A stretch of DNA of 33,368 bases from an uncultured Christensenellaceae bacterium (GTDB lineage Bacteria > Bacillota > Clostridia > Christensenellales > UBA3700), in the NCBI GenBank assembly GCA_944380275.1, contig CALWHB010000001.1:1-33368 (forward strand), written 5' to 3'. The position numbers and the translations under genes were made by a program. The notes beneath the pieces were generated by a model. It saw only the letters and a list, made by a program, of their open reading frames with translations. It did not search any database and was not told the origin of the DNA. Position 1 is the first letter of the stretch, and the number at the start of each line of letters is the position of its first letter. Shown in pieces: positions 25,160 to 32,550 of the stretch.

Positions 25160-25226
25160 CGCGTATAAAAATATATTCAAGACGAGTGTTTAAGCGTAAA
25201 TATTTGTATTTTTTATTACCTATCTG

Positions 25227-25255
25227 TTGACACACCACTATATTTTTATTATAAT
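25227..25255 (+). promoter_or_regulatory. Perfect consensus sigma-A promoter, leaderless start of ftsA
   Basis: TTGACA (25227-25232), 17 bp, TATAAT (25250-25255): both hexamers and the spacer match consensus exactly. The -10 ends 6 nt before the ftsA ATG at 25262, so the predicted first transcribed base is the A of ATG. No Shine-Dalgarno sequence is present. Confidence 0.85.
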
Positions 25256-25261
25256 AATTAT

Positions 25262-26407
25262 ATGAGCGAAGTGTTTTTGTTAGACGTAGGGTCGGGCAAG
25301 CTGGCTTTTGCGGTCGGGAATAAGTCCGATTCCGGCGTTTACAACGTCAGGCATATCGCCTCTTGTGATTACGACGGTTATTACAAAGGCGAGTTTCTCA
25401 ATCCCGACGCATTGGAAGAAAGCGTAAGGCAGACGATAGCCGAAAGCGGTTTCCGCGGCAGGATAGGAAAGCTTTACGTCGGCGTTCCCACAGATTTCGT
25501 AAAAGTCAGAAACAATCAGGTCAAAAACACATATCGTTCTTCGCGCACCGTTACGGACGACACTCTGGACGAGCTTTATGCGAGAGGCAACATTTTCGAC
25601 GGCGACAAGGATTATATAGCCATAAACTGCAGCGCGAGAGGGTTTGTCCTCGACAACAAGTTCAGATGCGTAAATCCTATATACGAGCAGGCGAGTTATA
25701 TTGACGCTGACCTTACTTATATTTTATGCGACAAAAAATTCTGCGCGACGATAGAAAAAGTCGCTGCGGCGATAGGCGCAAAAAAAGTCAGCTATATTTC
25801 TTCCTTCTGGGCGACGTGCGTGCAATTGCTTTCGCCCGACGTGAGAGAAACCGGCGCGGCAGTATGCGACATAGGTTTTTCCAACACGTCTTTCGGGGTC
25901 GTCGTAGGCGACGGACTTGAGTTTGCCGAAAGCAAGTCTATAGGCGGAGCGAATATTGCAGGCGACCTTTATCAGGTGCTGGACATACCGTATGCGAGCG
26001 CGTGTACGCTTGTAGAAAAGGCAAATTTATATCAGGAAACGGACAACGGCAGTTGTTACAACGTGATTGTGGACGGAAAACCGGAACAGTTCAACAGTTT
26101 CGGCGTGAACAGAATCATACAGGCAAGACTGGACGATTTTGTCGATTTCATATCGCGTTCTATGGCGTCGTCGGGCAATTTTTCGACAGACGTCGTCTAT
26201 CTGACGGGCGGAGGTATTGCAAACCTCAAAGGTGCGTCGGCTTATATATCCAGACAGCTGGGTATGCGACTGGAAACAATCGTCCCGGACGTTCCTACTT
26301 ACGGAAAGAGTTATTATTCTTCCGTTTTCGGGACGTTCGACGTGGCGGATAAACTTGAAAAAAGCAAAAACGTATTGAAAAGATTTTTCGATAGATTTCG
26401 GAGGTAA
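25262..26407 (+). CDS. ftsA: FtsA, actin-like membrane anchor for FtsZ
   Basis: FtsA is the actin-fold ATPase that attaches FtsZ filaments to the membrane. The 381-residue protein is divergent but has the phosphate-1 loop LDVGSGKL, a 1C-type subdomain (about 80-165), phosphate-2 CDIGFSNTSFGVV, the adenosine motif TGGGIANLKG and a C-terminal amphipathic helix (SKNVLKRFFDRFRR) that would insert in the membrane. The N-terminus is fixed by the phosphate loop, only six residues in. Its promoter predicts a leaderless mRNA. ftsZ starts 5 nt downstream. A PilM-like pilus ATPase is the alternative, but the neighbourhood makes FtsA far more likely. Confidence 0.88.
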   Translation: MSEVFLLDVGSGKLAFAVGNKSDSGVYNVRHIASCDYDGYYKGEFLNPDALEESVRQTIAESGFRGRIGKLYVGVPTDFVKVRNNQVKNTYRSSRTVTDDTLDELYARGNIFDGDKDYIAINCSARGFVLDNKFRCVNPIYEQASYIDADLTYILCDKKFCATIEKVAAAIGAKKVSYISSFWATCVQLLSPDVRETGAAVCDIGFSNTSFGVVVGDGLEFAESKSIGGANIAGDLYQVLDIPYASACTLVEKANLYQETDNGSCYNVIVDGKPEQFNSFGVNRIIQARLDDFVDFISRSMASSGNFSTDVVYLTGGGIANLKGASAYISRQLGMRLETIVPDVPTYGKSYYSSVFGTFDVADKLEKSKNVLKRFFDRFRR

Positions 26408-26412
26408 TTGAA

Positions 26413-27966
26413 ATGGCAGACGGTAGCGGAAGAGCTAAAATCAAAGTTATAGGCGTAGGCGGAGGCGGCAACAATGCCGTCAACCGTATGATTGCGGCAG
26501 GCATTAAAAGTGCAGAATTTGTCGCTGTCAATACTGACTATCAGGCGTTGACGCTTTCAAACGCGCCCACTAAAGTTCAGATAGGTGCAAAACTCACCGG
26601 CGGACTCGGCGCGGGTGCCGACCCCAACGTCGGAGAAAAAGCGGCAGAAGAATCCAGAGAAGAACTCCGCGCGCTCCTCAAGGACGTCGACCTTTTGTTC
26701 ATTACGGCAGGTATGGGCGGCGGTACCGGTACCGGTGCGGCTCCCGTTATCGCGGCACTTTCAAAAGAGCTGGGCATCCTTACCGTTGCGGTCGTTACAA
26801 AACCGTTCGCATTTGAGGGCAAAAGACGTATGCACAATGCAGTGCAGGGCATTGAGAATCTGCGCGGAAACGTAGATACACTTCTCGTTATACCCAATGA
26901 AAAACTGCTTGAGGTTCTCCCTAAGGGTACTGCAATGCTTGAGTCGTTTATTAAAGCCGACGAAGTTCTTAAACAGGCTATTCAGTCGATAAGCGAACTT
27001 ATAGTTACTCCTACAGTCATAAATCTCGACTTCGCCGATATAAGCGCGATAATGAGAAAGAAGGGGCTGGCTCATATGGGTATAGGCGTAGGCGAAGGTC
27101 CGGACAAAGCGATTGAGGCGGTCAGGAACGCTGTCGAAAGCCCGCTGCTTGAAACAAATATCGAAGGCGCAAGCGGTGTTATACTGCACGTAATGGGCGG
27201 TAAAGACATGGCTCTTGACGAAGTTGCAGACGCGAGCAGACTTGTCGAGGATATAGTCGACCCTGCTGCCAACATTATTTTCGGCACGGGATTTGACGAA
27301 AACCTTGAAAACAAAGTGCAGGTTACTCTTATTGCTACAGGTTTCAGCGCACCCACAGAGGATATGTCGTCTTCCTATCCTCAGAGAAGAGGTCAGGGGG
27401 TCAATCCTTCACGTACTTCTGCTGCAATGGACAACGCAATCAGAAGACTCAACGACAGCCGTAAGAAAGGCAACGCTTACGATGACAACGTCAGCGACGA
27501 AAGAGGTGGCAGAGGTTATCAACCGTACGTCAGCGACGAACGCAGCATGAATCCCGCACCGCGCCGTTTCGACAATTACGAGGGAAGAAACGAGCAGCCT
27601 TATCAGGGCGGAAGAAACGACCAGAATTATACTGCAAACAGAAGTGCGGCAAATCAGCCTTACGGCAATTACGGTGAGTACGGCAACGAAATGAGAGGTG
27701 CAAACAACCAGCCTTACGGGGGAGGATATCAGCAAGGCAATTCTTCGCAGTATGCCAATAATAACACTCCTTACGGCGCAGGCAATCAGTCTTTCGGTTC
27801 AAATCAGCCTTACGGCGGATATTCGGCTCAGCCCACACGCGGTCTGCAGGACAACTCAAATCAGTATAACGCGCCGCGTCAGCAGAGCAACTACAACGCT
27901 CAGCAGGACGACCAGGACGACGAAAAAATTCCTGCGTTCCTCAGAGTCTTCCGCAAGAAAAAATAA
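26413..27966 (+). CDS. ftsZ: FtsZ, tubulin-like division GTPase with a 190-residue disordered tail
   Basis: FtsZ polymerises into the Z-ring that organises division. Residues 1-315 are a normal FtsZ core: GVGGGGNNAVNRM, NTDYQAL, the tubulin signature GGGTGTGAAP (102-111) and the T7 loop NLDFADI. Residues 316-503 form a linker far longer than the roughly 50 residues usual in Bacillota, rich in Asn, Gln, Gly, Tyr and Arg with recurring NQPYGG-like units. The conserved C-terminal peptide DEKIPAFLRVF (503-513), which binds FtsA and SepF, and a basic KKK end are intact. A GGAGGTAATTG ribosome binding site overlaps the ftsA end. A terminator follows. Confidence 0.97.
   Translation: MADGSGRAKIKVIGVGGGGNNAVNRMIAAGIKSAEFVAVNTDYQALTLSNAPTKVQIGAKLTGGLGAGADPNVGEKAAEESREELRALLKDVDLLFITAGMGGGTGTGAAPVIAALSKELGILTVAVVTKPFAFEGKRRMHNAVQGIENLRGNVDTLLVIPNEKLLEVLPKGTAMLESFIKADEVLKQAIQSISELIVTPTVINLDFADISAIMRKKGLAHMGIGVGEGPDKAIEAVRNAVESPLLETNIEGASGVILHVMGGKDMALDEVADASRLVEDIVDPAANIIFGTGFDENLENKVQVTLIATGFSAPTEDMSSSYPQRRGQGVNPSRTSAAMDNAIRRLNDSRKKGNAYDDNVSDERGGRGYQPYVSDERSMNPAPRRFDNYEGRNEQPYQGGRNDQNYTANRSAANQPYGNYGEYGNEMRGANNQPYGGGYQQGNSSQYANNNTPYGAGNQSFGSNQPYGGYSAQPTRGLQDNSNQYNAPRQQSNYNAQQDDQDDEKIPAFLRVFRKKK
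27586..27828 (+). repeat. Degenerate NQPYGG-type coding repeat in the FtsZ tail
   Basis: Residues 392-472 of FtsZ contain EQPYQGG, NQPYGNY, NQPYGGGY, NTPYGAG and NQPYGGY, with the DNA word CAGCCTTA recurring. Just upstream the unit VSDERGGRG/VSDERSMN is duplicated (about residues 360-380). Confidence 0.72.
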
Positions 27967-28003
27967 TTGCGATATAAGTAAAAATTCATAGCTTTGCTAC
28001 AGT

Positions 28004-28031
28004 AAAATCCTGCCATTTGGCGGGATTTTTT
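28004..28031 (+). terminator. Terminator of ftsA-ftsZ
   Basis: AAAATCCTGCC (28004-28014), loop ATTT, GGCGGGATTTT (28019-28029, one T-G pair) and a T run. Confidence 0.88.
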
Positions 28032-28300
28032 GTTTCAGCATACATTTAATCGCTGTGCGTCGTTTTAAAGACGATGCGGCACTATCAGTACGAACATATC
28101 TGTATGATAAAAATCACATTATTTTTCAGGTCTACTACCTCTTTTCTATGAAAAATATCAGTCGATAAAAAGTCAGTTAAAAGAATATACAGAAATATAT
28201 GAACGTTAAGACAGATTGAATATTTCATTTTAAATTTCCTAAAAAATATTAACACGATGCGCAGTAATAAAGGTTACATTTTATTTTTACGGCACGGTTT

Positions 28301-28316
28301 TTCGACAATGTCGGAA
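28301..28316. promoter_or_regulatory. Spo0A boxes upstream of spoIIGA
   Basis: TTCGACA (28301-28307) is the exact reverse complement of the Spo0A box TGTCGAA. TGTCGGAA (28309-28316) is a second box in the other orientation with one mismatch. Their centre lies about 43 bp upstream of the predicted start, where Spo0A~P activates spoIIG in Bacillus subtilis. Confidence 0.7.
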
Positions 28317-28338
28317 TTAATTTGCGCGTATGCGGTTA

Positions 28339-28344
28339 TATAAT
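28339..28344 (+). promoter_or_regulatory. -10 box of the spoIIGA-sigE promoter (leaderless)
   Basis: A perfect TATAAT ending 6 nt before ATG 28351, so transcription should start at the ATG. There is no good -35 box at 17 bp, as expected for a promoter that depends on Spo0A~P. Confidence 0.62.
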
Positions 28345-28350
28345 GCGGAT

Positions 28351-29133
28351 ATGCAAATATACATAGAGTATGTAATCGCGGACAACATGGCGGTAAACGT
28401 ACTGCTGATATACGCAACGACATTGACTTTAAGACGAAAATTTTCGCCTTTCAGAGCGTTTTTGTCTGCGGCTGTCGGTACTGCATTTGCTGTAGTTATG
28501 CCGCTTGTAGAGATAAAAGCGTTATTTATCGCAAAAATAGTTCTCGCAATGTTTATGTCGGCGATAATGCTTAAACACAAGAGAGTGATGAGTTTTGCAA
28601 AATGTCTTGCGTTTTTCCTGCTGTACACTTTTCTTACGGGGGGAATATGCGTTGCAATACTCGGCGCAAACGAAGGTTTGACAACGTTGAAAAATCCAGA
28701 CGATTATACTCCTGCCGTTGTAGCGATAGCTGCCTTGATTACGCTGTTCTCGGCAAAAAAAATAGTGGGATACGTTACTCTTGCAAGAAGAGAAAAAAAG
28801 TATACAGCCGACGTAAAAGTGGTTGTTGCAGGCGAGTGTGTAGAGTGCAAAGGTTTTTGGGACAGCGGTAACAAATTATATTATAAAGGCGCGGTTCCCG
28901 TCGTCGTTTCGACAGCCGGGTTCTGCGACAAAATCACAAACATTGACAAGGCGGAAAAAGTGGACGGAATCAGACTGTCTACCGTTGCCGGGACAAAGAC
29001 TATAAGCGGTTTTATTGCGGACAAACTGCTTATTACAGAGGACGGAAACGAAAAAGAATTCGACAATGTGATTATCGGTATAGGCGACTGCGATTTCAAA
29101 GGATTTTCGCTGTTGCTCAATTGCGATTTATAG
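28351..29133 (+). CDS. spoIIGA: SpoIIGA, membrane aspartic protease that processes pro-sigma-E
   Basis: SpoIIGA sits in the septum facing the mother cell and cleaves pro-sigma-E when signalled from the forespore. The 260-residue protein has an N-terminal membrane domain with about five helices (to residue 145) and a C-terminal retropepsin-like domain whose catalytic motif DSGN lies at 171-174. The start [12 protein letters not shown] aligns with the family N-terminus (MKIYLD-type), so I use ATG 28351 rather than 28330, which lies inside the promoter. No Shine-Dalgarno precedes it. sigE follows after 8 nt. Confidence 0.93.
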   Translation: MQIYIEYVIADNMAVNVLLIYATTLTLRRKFSPFRAFLSAAVGTAFAVVMPLVEIKALFIAKIVLAMFMSAIMLKHKRVMSFAKCLAFFLLYTFLTGGICVAILGANEGLTTLKNPDDYTPAVVAIAALITLFSAKKIVGYVTLARREKKYTADVKVVVAGECVECKGFWDSGNKLYYKGAVPVVVSTAGFCDKITNIDKAEKVDGIRLSTVAGTKTISGFIADKLLITEDGNEKEFDNVIIGIGDCDFKGFSLLLNCDL

Positions 29134-29141
29134 GAGGAATT

Positions 29142-29852
29142 ATGTTGAGGAAGATACTTGAATTTTTCAAAAAACTTTTTTGCAGTCCTTTGCAAGAAGA
29201 TTGCTCCGTCGATTATCTGAACGGCGGAGAAACGCTGCCTGCACCGCTTAGCGCGGATGAGGAAAAAGAACTTGTAGACAAGCTGTCGTCCGGCGATGCA
29301 CAGGCGAGGGAAAAACTGATAGAACACAACTTAAGACTTGTAGTATACATAGCAAAAAAATTCGAAAGCTCAAACGTTGACATCGACGACCTTATAAGCG
29401 TAGGAACCATAGGACTGATAAAAGCGGTCAACTCTTTTGACGGCGCAAAACAGATAAAGCTTGCAACTTACGCAAGCAGATGTATAGAAAACGAGATTCT
29501 GATGCATCTGAGAAAAGTGGTGAGAACAAAAAGCGAAATGTCGCTTGACGAACCGCTCAACGTGGATTGGGAAGGTAACGTTTTGCTGCTTTCTGACGTT
29601 TTGGGCACTGATAACGACGTTACGTGTAAAGACGTTGAAAACGATGAAGAAAAGGACATACTCATAAAAACCTTCAAAAGACTGCCGCCGAGGGAAAGAC
29701 AGATTGTGCGACTCCGTTTCGGTCTTTTGGGTGCGCAGAAGAAAACTCAGAAGGAAATAGCAGACCTGATGGGGATTTCTCAGTCCTATATTTCAAGGCT
29801 TGAGAAAAAGGTCATGAAAAAACTGAAAAAAGAATTGACAAAGAGCGTATAA
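29142..29852 (+). CDS. sigE: Pro-sigma-E, early mother-cell sporulation sigma factor
   Basis: Sigma-E directs the first mother-cell programme of sporulation. The 236-residue protein starts with a pro-sequence of about 27 residues ([14 protein letters not shown] and following, amphipathic and membrane-associating) removed by SpoIIGA. Region 2 has [13 protein letters not shown] and [15 protein letters not shown], and region 4 has [16 protein letters not shown] and a helix-turn-helix ending [13 protein letters not shown]. The start at 29142 follows AGGAGG (29132-29137). It is co-transcribed with spoIIGA. Confidence 0.95.
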   Translation: MLRKILEFFKKLFCSPLQEDCSVDYLNGGETLPAPLSADEEKELVDKLSSGDAQAREKLIEHNLRLVVYIAKKFESSNVDIDDLISVGTIGLIKAVNSFDGAKQIKLATYASRCIENEILMHLRKVVRTKSEMSLDEPLNVDWEGNVLLLSDVLGTDNDVTCKDVENDEEKDILIKTFKRLPPRERQIVRLRFGLLGAQKKTQKEIADLMGISQSYISRLEKKVMKKLKKELTKSV

Positions 29853-29875
29853 ATTTTTCGAGTAGGTAAAAAATA
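29847..29875 (+). promoter_or_regulatory. Possible sigma-F-type promoter of sigG
   Basis: GTATA (29847-29851) and GTAAAAAATA (29866-29875, 9 of 10 to GGNNANAMTR) lie 14 bp apart. The family expectation is sigma-F control of sigG, but the A-rich match is weak. Confidence 0.3.
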
Positions 29876-29923
29876 ACTCATATATGCACCGTAGTATCGC
29901 GTTTGTACATACGGAGGTGAAAT

Positions 29924-30691
29924 ATGGTGCATAAAGTGGTTATTTGCGGCGTTGATACCAACGCTTTGCCCAAACTGACAAAAGAACAGTCGCAAGAGCT
30001 GATAAAAAAAGCGAAAAACGGCGATAAAGCCGCGCGCGACGAGTTTGCAAAAGCAAATATAAGACTTGTATTGTCCGTCGTTCAGAGATTCAACAACAAG
30101 GGCAACAGCGACGATTTGTTTCAGGTGGGCATGGTAGGACTTCTCAAGGCTATCGACAACTTCGACGACAGGTTCAACGTCAGATTTTCGACTTATGCCG
30201 TACCTATGATAATCGGAGAAATAAGACGTTTTCTAAAAGACGGTACCGGCATTAAAGTGAGCAGGAGTATGCGTGATACGGCGTATAAGGTCCTGAAAGC
30301 CAAAGAAGAAATAGAAAAGTCAAGGCAGGTAACGCCGACAGCTATGGAAATTGCAGAAGAAATCGACCTGCCTATAAAAGAGGTCGTATGCGCTCTCGAC
30401 GCTGTAAGCGAACCCGTATATCTTCAGGACCCGGTTTTCAATGACGGCGAAGAGGGTATGGTACTTGAAGAACAGATAGGAGATTCGAAAAATACCGAAG
30501 AGAGGTGGACTGACAAAATTTGCATATCGGACGCAATTGCCGGTCTGCCCGAAAAGGAAAAAAAAGTGCTTGTTCTGAGGTATTTTTACGGTAAAACTCA
30601 GACCGAAATATCAAAGCAGGTGAACATTTCTCAGGCTCAGGTAAGCAGACTTGAAAAAAACGCGCTTTCAAAGATGAAGGCATATCTGTAG
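29924..30691 (+). CDS. sigG: Sigma-G, late forespore sigma factor
   Basis: Sigma-G runs the late forespore programme. The 255-residue protein has the sigma-G hallmark N-terminus KVVICGVDTNALPKL, region 2 NIRLVLSVVQRFNNKG and FSTYAVPMIIGEIRRFLKDG, and region 4 ending QAQVSRLEKNALSKM. It has no pro-sequence, in line with the family. An ACGGAGGTG ribosome binding site precedes the ATG. The spoIIGA-sigE-sigG order matches Bacillus and most Clostridia. The 71-bp gap after sigE contains a possible sigma-F promoter, and read-through from sigE is also likely. Confidence 0.96.
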   Translation: MVHKVVICGVDTNALPKLTKEQSQELIKKAKNGDKAARDEFAKANIRLVLSVVQRFNNKGNSDDLFQVGMVGLLKAIDNFDDRFNVRFSTYAVPMIIGEIRRFLKDGTGIKVSRSMRDTAYKVLKAKEEIEKSRQVTPTAMEIAEEIDLPIKEVVCALDAVSEPVYLQDPVFNDGEEGMVLEEQIGDSKNTEERWTDKICISDAIAGLPEKEKKVLVLRYFYGKTQTEISKQVNISQAQVSRLEKNALSKMKAYL

Positions 30692-30732
30692 CAGAGTTTT
30701 CGCTTTTTATGCGAAATTTGTCATAATTTGGC

Positions 30733-30763
30733 AACGCCTCCCGTAACAATATCGGGAGGTGTT
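30733..30763 (+). promoter_or_regulatory. Hairpin that sequesters the ymxH/ylmC ribosome binding site
   Basis: AACGCCTCCCG (30733-30743) pairs with CGGGAGGTGTT (30753-30763, 11 bp, one G-T) around a 9-nt loop. The 3' arm contains the whole Shine-Dalgarno GGGAGG (30754-30759) of the ATG at 30767. No proper T run follows, so terminator function is less likely than translational control. Confidence 0.6.
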
Positions 30764-30766
30764 GTT

Positions 30767-31039
30767 ATGTTAAACGATATTACTTTTTGCGAACTCAAAG
30801 AAAAAGAAGTAGTCAACGTAATTGACGGCAGAAGATTGGGGAGATTGCTGGACATAGCATTTACTCCGGGAGGAAAAATTACCGGACTGATAGTGCCGGG
30901 AGAAAAAAAGTTTCTCAAGAATATTACTTGTTCTGACAGCATTTTCGTGCCGTGGAGATGTATCGTGAGAATTGGTGAAGACACTATTCTCGTGGAACTG
31001 TCGCAGGACGCGCCGCCACCCGTAAAATGCGATTGCTGA
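30767..31039 (+). CDS. YlmC/YmxH family PRC-barrel sporulation protein
   Basis: This 90-residue protein is a single PRC-barrel-like domain of the YlmC/YmxH family, short proteins common in endospore formers. Landmarks are FCELKEKEVVNVIDGRRLG near the start, a glycine-rich turn (FTPGGKITGLIVPG) and VPWRCIVRIGEDTILVEL near the end. The start at 30767 follows GGGAGG. The frame extends upstream to 30728, but that would place the hairpin in the coding region. In Bacillus subtilis ylmC lies close to the sigE-sigG locus. The molecular function is not known. The C-terminus ends in an unusual PPPVKCDC. Confidence 0.85.
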   Translation: MLNDITFCELKEKEVVNVIDGRRLGRLLDIAFTPGGKITGLIVPGEKKFLKNITCSDSIFVPWRCIVRIGEDTILVELSQDAPPPVKCDC

Positions 31040-31149
31040 AAAAAGCAGAATTATTTGTATACGATTGTTTTTTATAAGAAGTCAATATGAGTTTGCCGTC
31101 GCAATTTTTGCATAAGTTATATGCAGTCTTCCGCATTTTGTGTATCTGC

Positions 31150-31178
31150 TGGACTTTTACCACAATATGAGGTATAAT
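31150..31178 (+). promoter_or_regulatory. Sigma-A promoter of nrdR
   Basis: TGGACT (31150-31155, 4 of 6), 17 bp and a perfect TATAAT (31173-31178). The predicted start near 31185 leaves a short leader with GGAGG at 31191-31195. Confidence 0.6.
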
Positions 31179-31203
31179 ACAATAGATATCGGAGGTTTTG
31201 AAT

Positions 31204-31695
31204 ATGAAATGCGTGTATTGCGGCTGTATGGACAGCAAGGTTATCGACAGCAGACTCAACGAGGACGGTACTTCAATAAGGAGAAGAAGAGAGTGCGTTG
31301 CCTGCGGCAAACGTTTTACAACTTACGAAACGATTGAAACTACGCCTATAATGGTAATTAAAAAGTCGGGTTGCAGACAGATTTTTTCTCCTGCAAAACT
31401 TAAAAACGGCATAATCAAAGCTTGCGACAAACGCCCTGTGAGTATGCAGCAGATAGACAAACTCGTTTCCGATATAGAAAAGAAACTTGCAAACGGGCTT
31501 GAACAGGAGGTTACTTCAGACTACATCGGCGACCTCGTAATGGACGGTCTTAAAGAAATAGACGACGTCGCATACGTAAGATTTGCAGCTGTTCACAGAC
31601 AGTTCAAGGATATAAATTCATGGCTTGGAGAGATAAACGAAATTTTAAAAAGCAAAAACAGTTCAAAAGCCGACAAAGACGATAAAAAACAATAA
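31204..31695 (+). CDS. nrdR: NrdR, ATP-cone repressor of ribonucleotide reductase genes
   Basis: NrdR senses ATP/dATP through its ATP-cone and represses ribonucleotide reductase operons. The 163-residue protein has an N-terminal zinc ribbon (CVYC and CVAC, with DSRLNEDGTSIRRRREC between) and an ATP-cone (about 46-136). The ATG at 31204 lies 8 nt after GGAGG. The TTG at 31198 is an alternative, but too close to the site. It sits between two sporulation genes with its own promoter and terminator, a position also seen near sporulation loci in Clostridia. No NrdR target gene is in the window. Confidence 0.95.
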   Translation: MKCVYCGCMDSKVIDSRLNEDGTSIRRRRECVACGKRFTTYETIETTPIMVIKKSGCRQIFSPAKLKNGIIKACDKRPVSMQQIDKLVSDIEKKLANGLEQEVTSDYIGDLVMDGLKEIDDVAYVRFAAVHRQFKDINSWLGEINEILKSKNSSKADKDDKKQ

Positions 31696-31719
31696 TTCTT
31701 TTATTAAAGTGAATTGATT

Positions 31720-31746
31720 TCCTCCCTTTAACGGGAGGATTTTTAT
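31720..31746 (+). terminator. Terminator of nrdR
   Basis: TCCTCCC (31720-31726), loop TTTAAC, GGGAGGA (31733-31739) and a T-rich tail. Confidence 0.85.
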
Positions 31747-31763
31747 TTTATTTCGACAAAAAA

Positions 31764-31792
31764 GTATATATCTTGCAAAGCGGACATAGATT
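31764..31792 (+). promoter_or_regulatory. Possible sigma-E-type promoter of sigK
   Basis: GTATATA (31764-31770, 5 of 7 to KMATATT) and CATAGATT (31785-31792, 7 of 8 to CATACAHT) are 14 bp apart. Control of sigK by sigma-E is the family rule, which makes the weak match more believable. Confidence 0.4.
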
Positions 31793-31809
31793 TTACGGTG
31801 AGGTGAATT

Positions 31810-32511
31810 ATGTTTTTGACCGGAATTTTTGCATTGCTTTCAAATCTGCTGTTTTTCAGCGGATACGTAAAAAACAAAAATTGTTTTCCTAAACCGCTCA
31901 GTCCCGAAAAAGAAAAGGAATTGCTCGATAAAATTGCAGAAGGAGATAAGTCCGCGCGCGACGACCTTATACGTCACAATATGAGGCTTGTGGTTCACAT
32001 AGTAAAAAAATACACCAATTACGGAGATAACGACGAATTGATAAGCGTAGGTTCGATAGGACTGATAAAAGCCGTCAACTCTTATCATGAAGGCAAGGGG
32101 ACTCAGTTTGCGACTTATGCAAGCAGGTGCATCGAAAACGAAATTCTTATGGTAATCCGCGCAAATAAAAAGTACAAAAATACAAAATCGCTGTATGAAC
32201 CCGTAAGTTTCGATAAAGACGGAAACGAAGTCGCGCTTATAGATTTGATAGGACAGGATGAAGAGAGCGTCATTACAAAGGTGGAAAGCAAAATCGTTCA
32301 GGAAAGACTGCTGAAAGTCGCAAAAAAGGTGCTGGACGAAAGAGAATACGAAATAATTATGCTCAGATACGGTATAAACCGTGATAAAGCTTATACTCAG
32401 AACGAAGTCGCGGATAAATACGAAATATCGCGTTCTTATGTGTCGAGGATAGAGAAAAAAGCATTGTTTAAGCTGAAAATGTTTATCGAAGATTACGGAT
32501 TGCAGTTCTAA
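31810..32511 (+). CDS. sigK: Pro-sigma-K, late mother-cell sporulation sigma factor (uninterrupted)
   Basis: Sigma-K runs the last mother-cell programme (coat and cortex). The 233-residue protein aligns with sigma-K over its N-terminus: a hydrophobic pro-sequence of about 18 residues (MFLTGIFALLSNLLFFSG), then YVKNKNCFPKPLS, where Bacillus pro-sigma-K is cut just before YVKN. Region 2 has NMRLVVHIVKKY and [11 protein letters not shown], and region 4 ends SRSYVSRIEKKALFK. The gene is intact, without a skin-type insertion. The pro-sequence implies a SpoIVFB-like processing protease elsewhere. A GAGGTG site precedes the ATG. Its place next to nrdR, just after the sigE-sigG block, is unusual. Confidence 0.88.
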   Translation: MFLTGIFALLSNLLFFSGYVKNKNCFPKPLSPEKEKELLDKIAEGDKSARDDLIRHNMRLVVHIVKKYTNYGDNDELISVGSIGLIKAVNSYHEGKGTQFATYASRCIENEILMVIRANKKYKNTKSLYEPVSFDKDGNEVALIDLIGQDEESVITKVESKIVQERLLKVAKKVLDEREYEIIMLRYGINRDKAYTQNEVADKYEISRSYVSRIEKKALFKLKMFIEDYGLQF

Positions 32512-32515
32512 ATGC

Positions 32516-32544
32516 TTGCGTTTTTCTTGTTTGGGTGTTATCAT
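32516..32544 (+). promoter_or_regulatory. Extended -10 promoter of rnpB
   Basis: TTGCGT (32516-32521), 17 bp, then TGT-TATCAT (-10 at 32539-32544). The predicted start, 7 nt after the -10, is 32551, exactly the first base of the RNase P P1 helix. Confidence 0.65.
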
Positions 32545-32550
32545 ACGCTC

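Larger units (their letters stand above)
28032..28350. other. AT-rich spoIIG control region
   Basis: About 320 bases with no gene. The right end holds the Spo0A-box pair and the -10 of spoIIGA. The remainder is AT-rich and I could not assign further sites. Confidence 0.6.

Noticed and set aside
30698..30716. TTTCGC/GCGAAA stem after sigG as a terminator
   Set aside because: Only six pairs with a 7-nt loop and no real T run; read-through to ymxH/ylmC seems likely.
31752..31758. TTCGACA (Spo0A box) upstream of sigK as a functional site
   Set aside because: A single 7-mer in AT-rich DNA right after a terminator. sigK is expected to be under sigma-E in the mother cell, so I mention it but do not call it a site.
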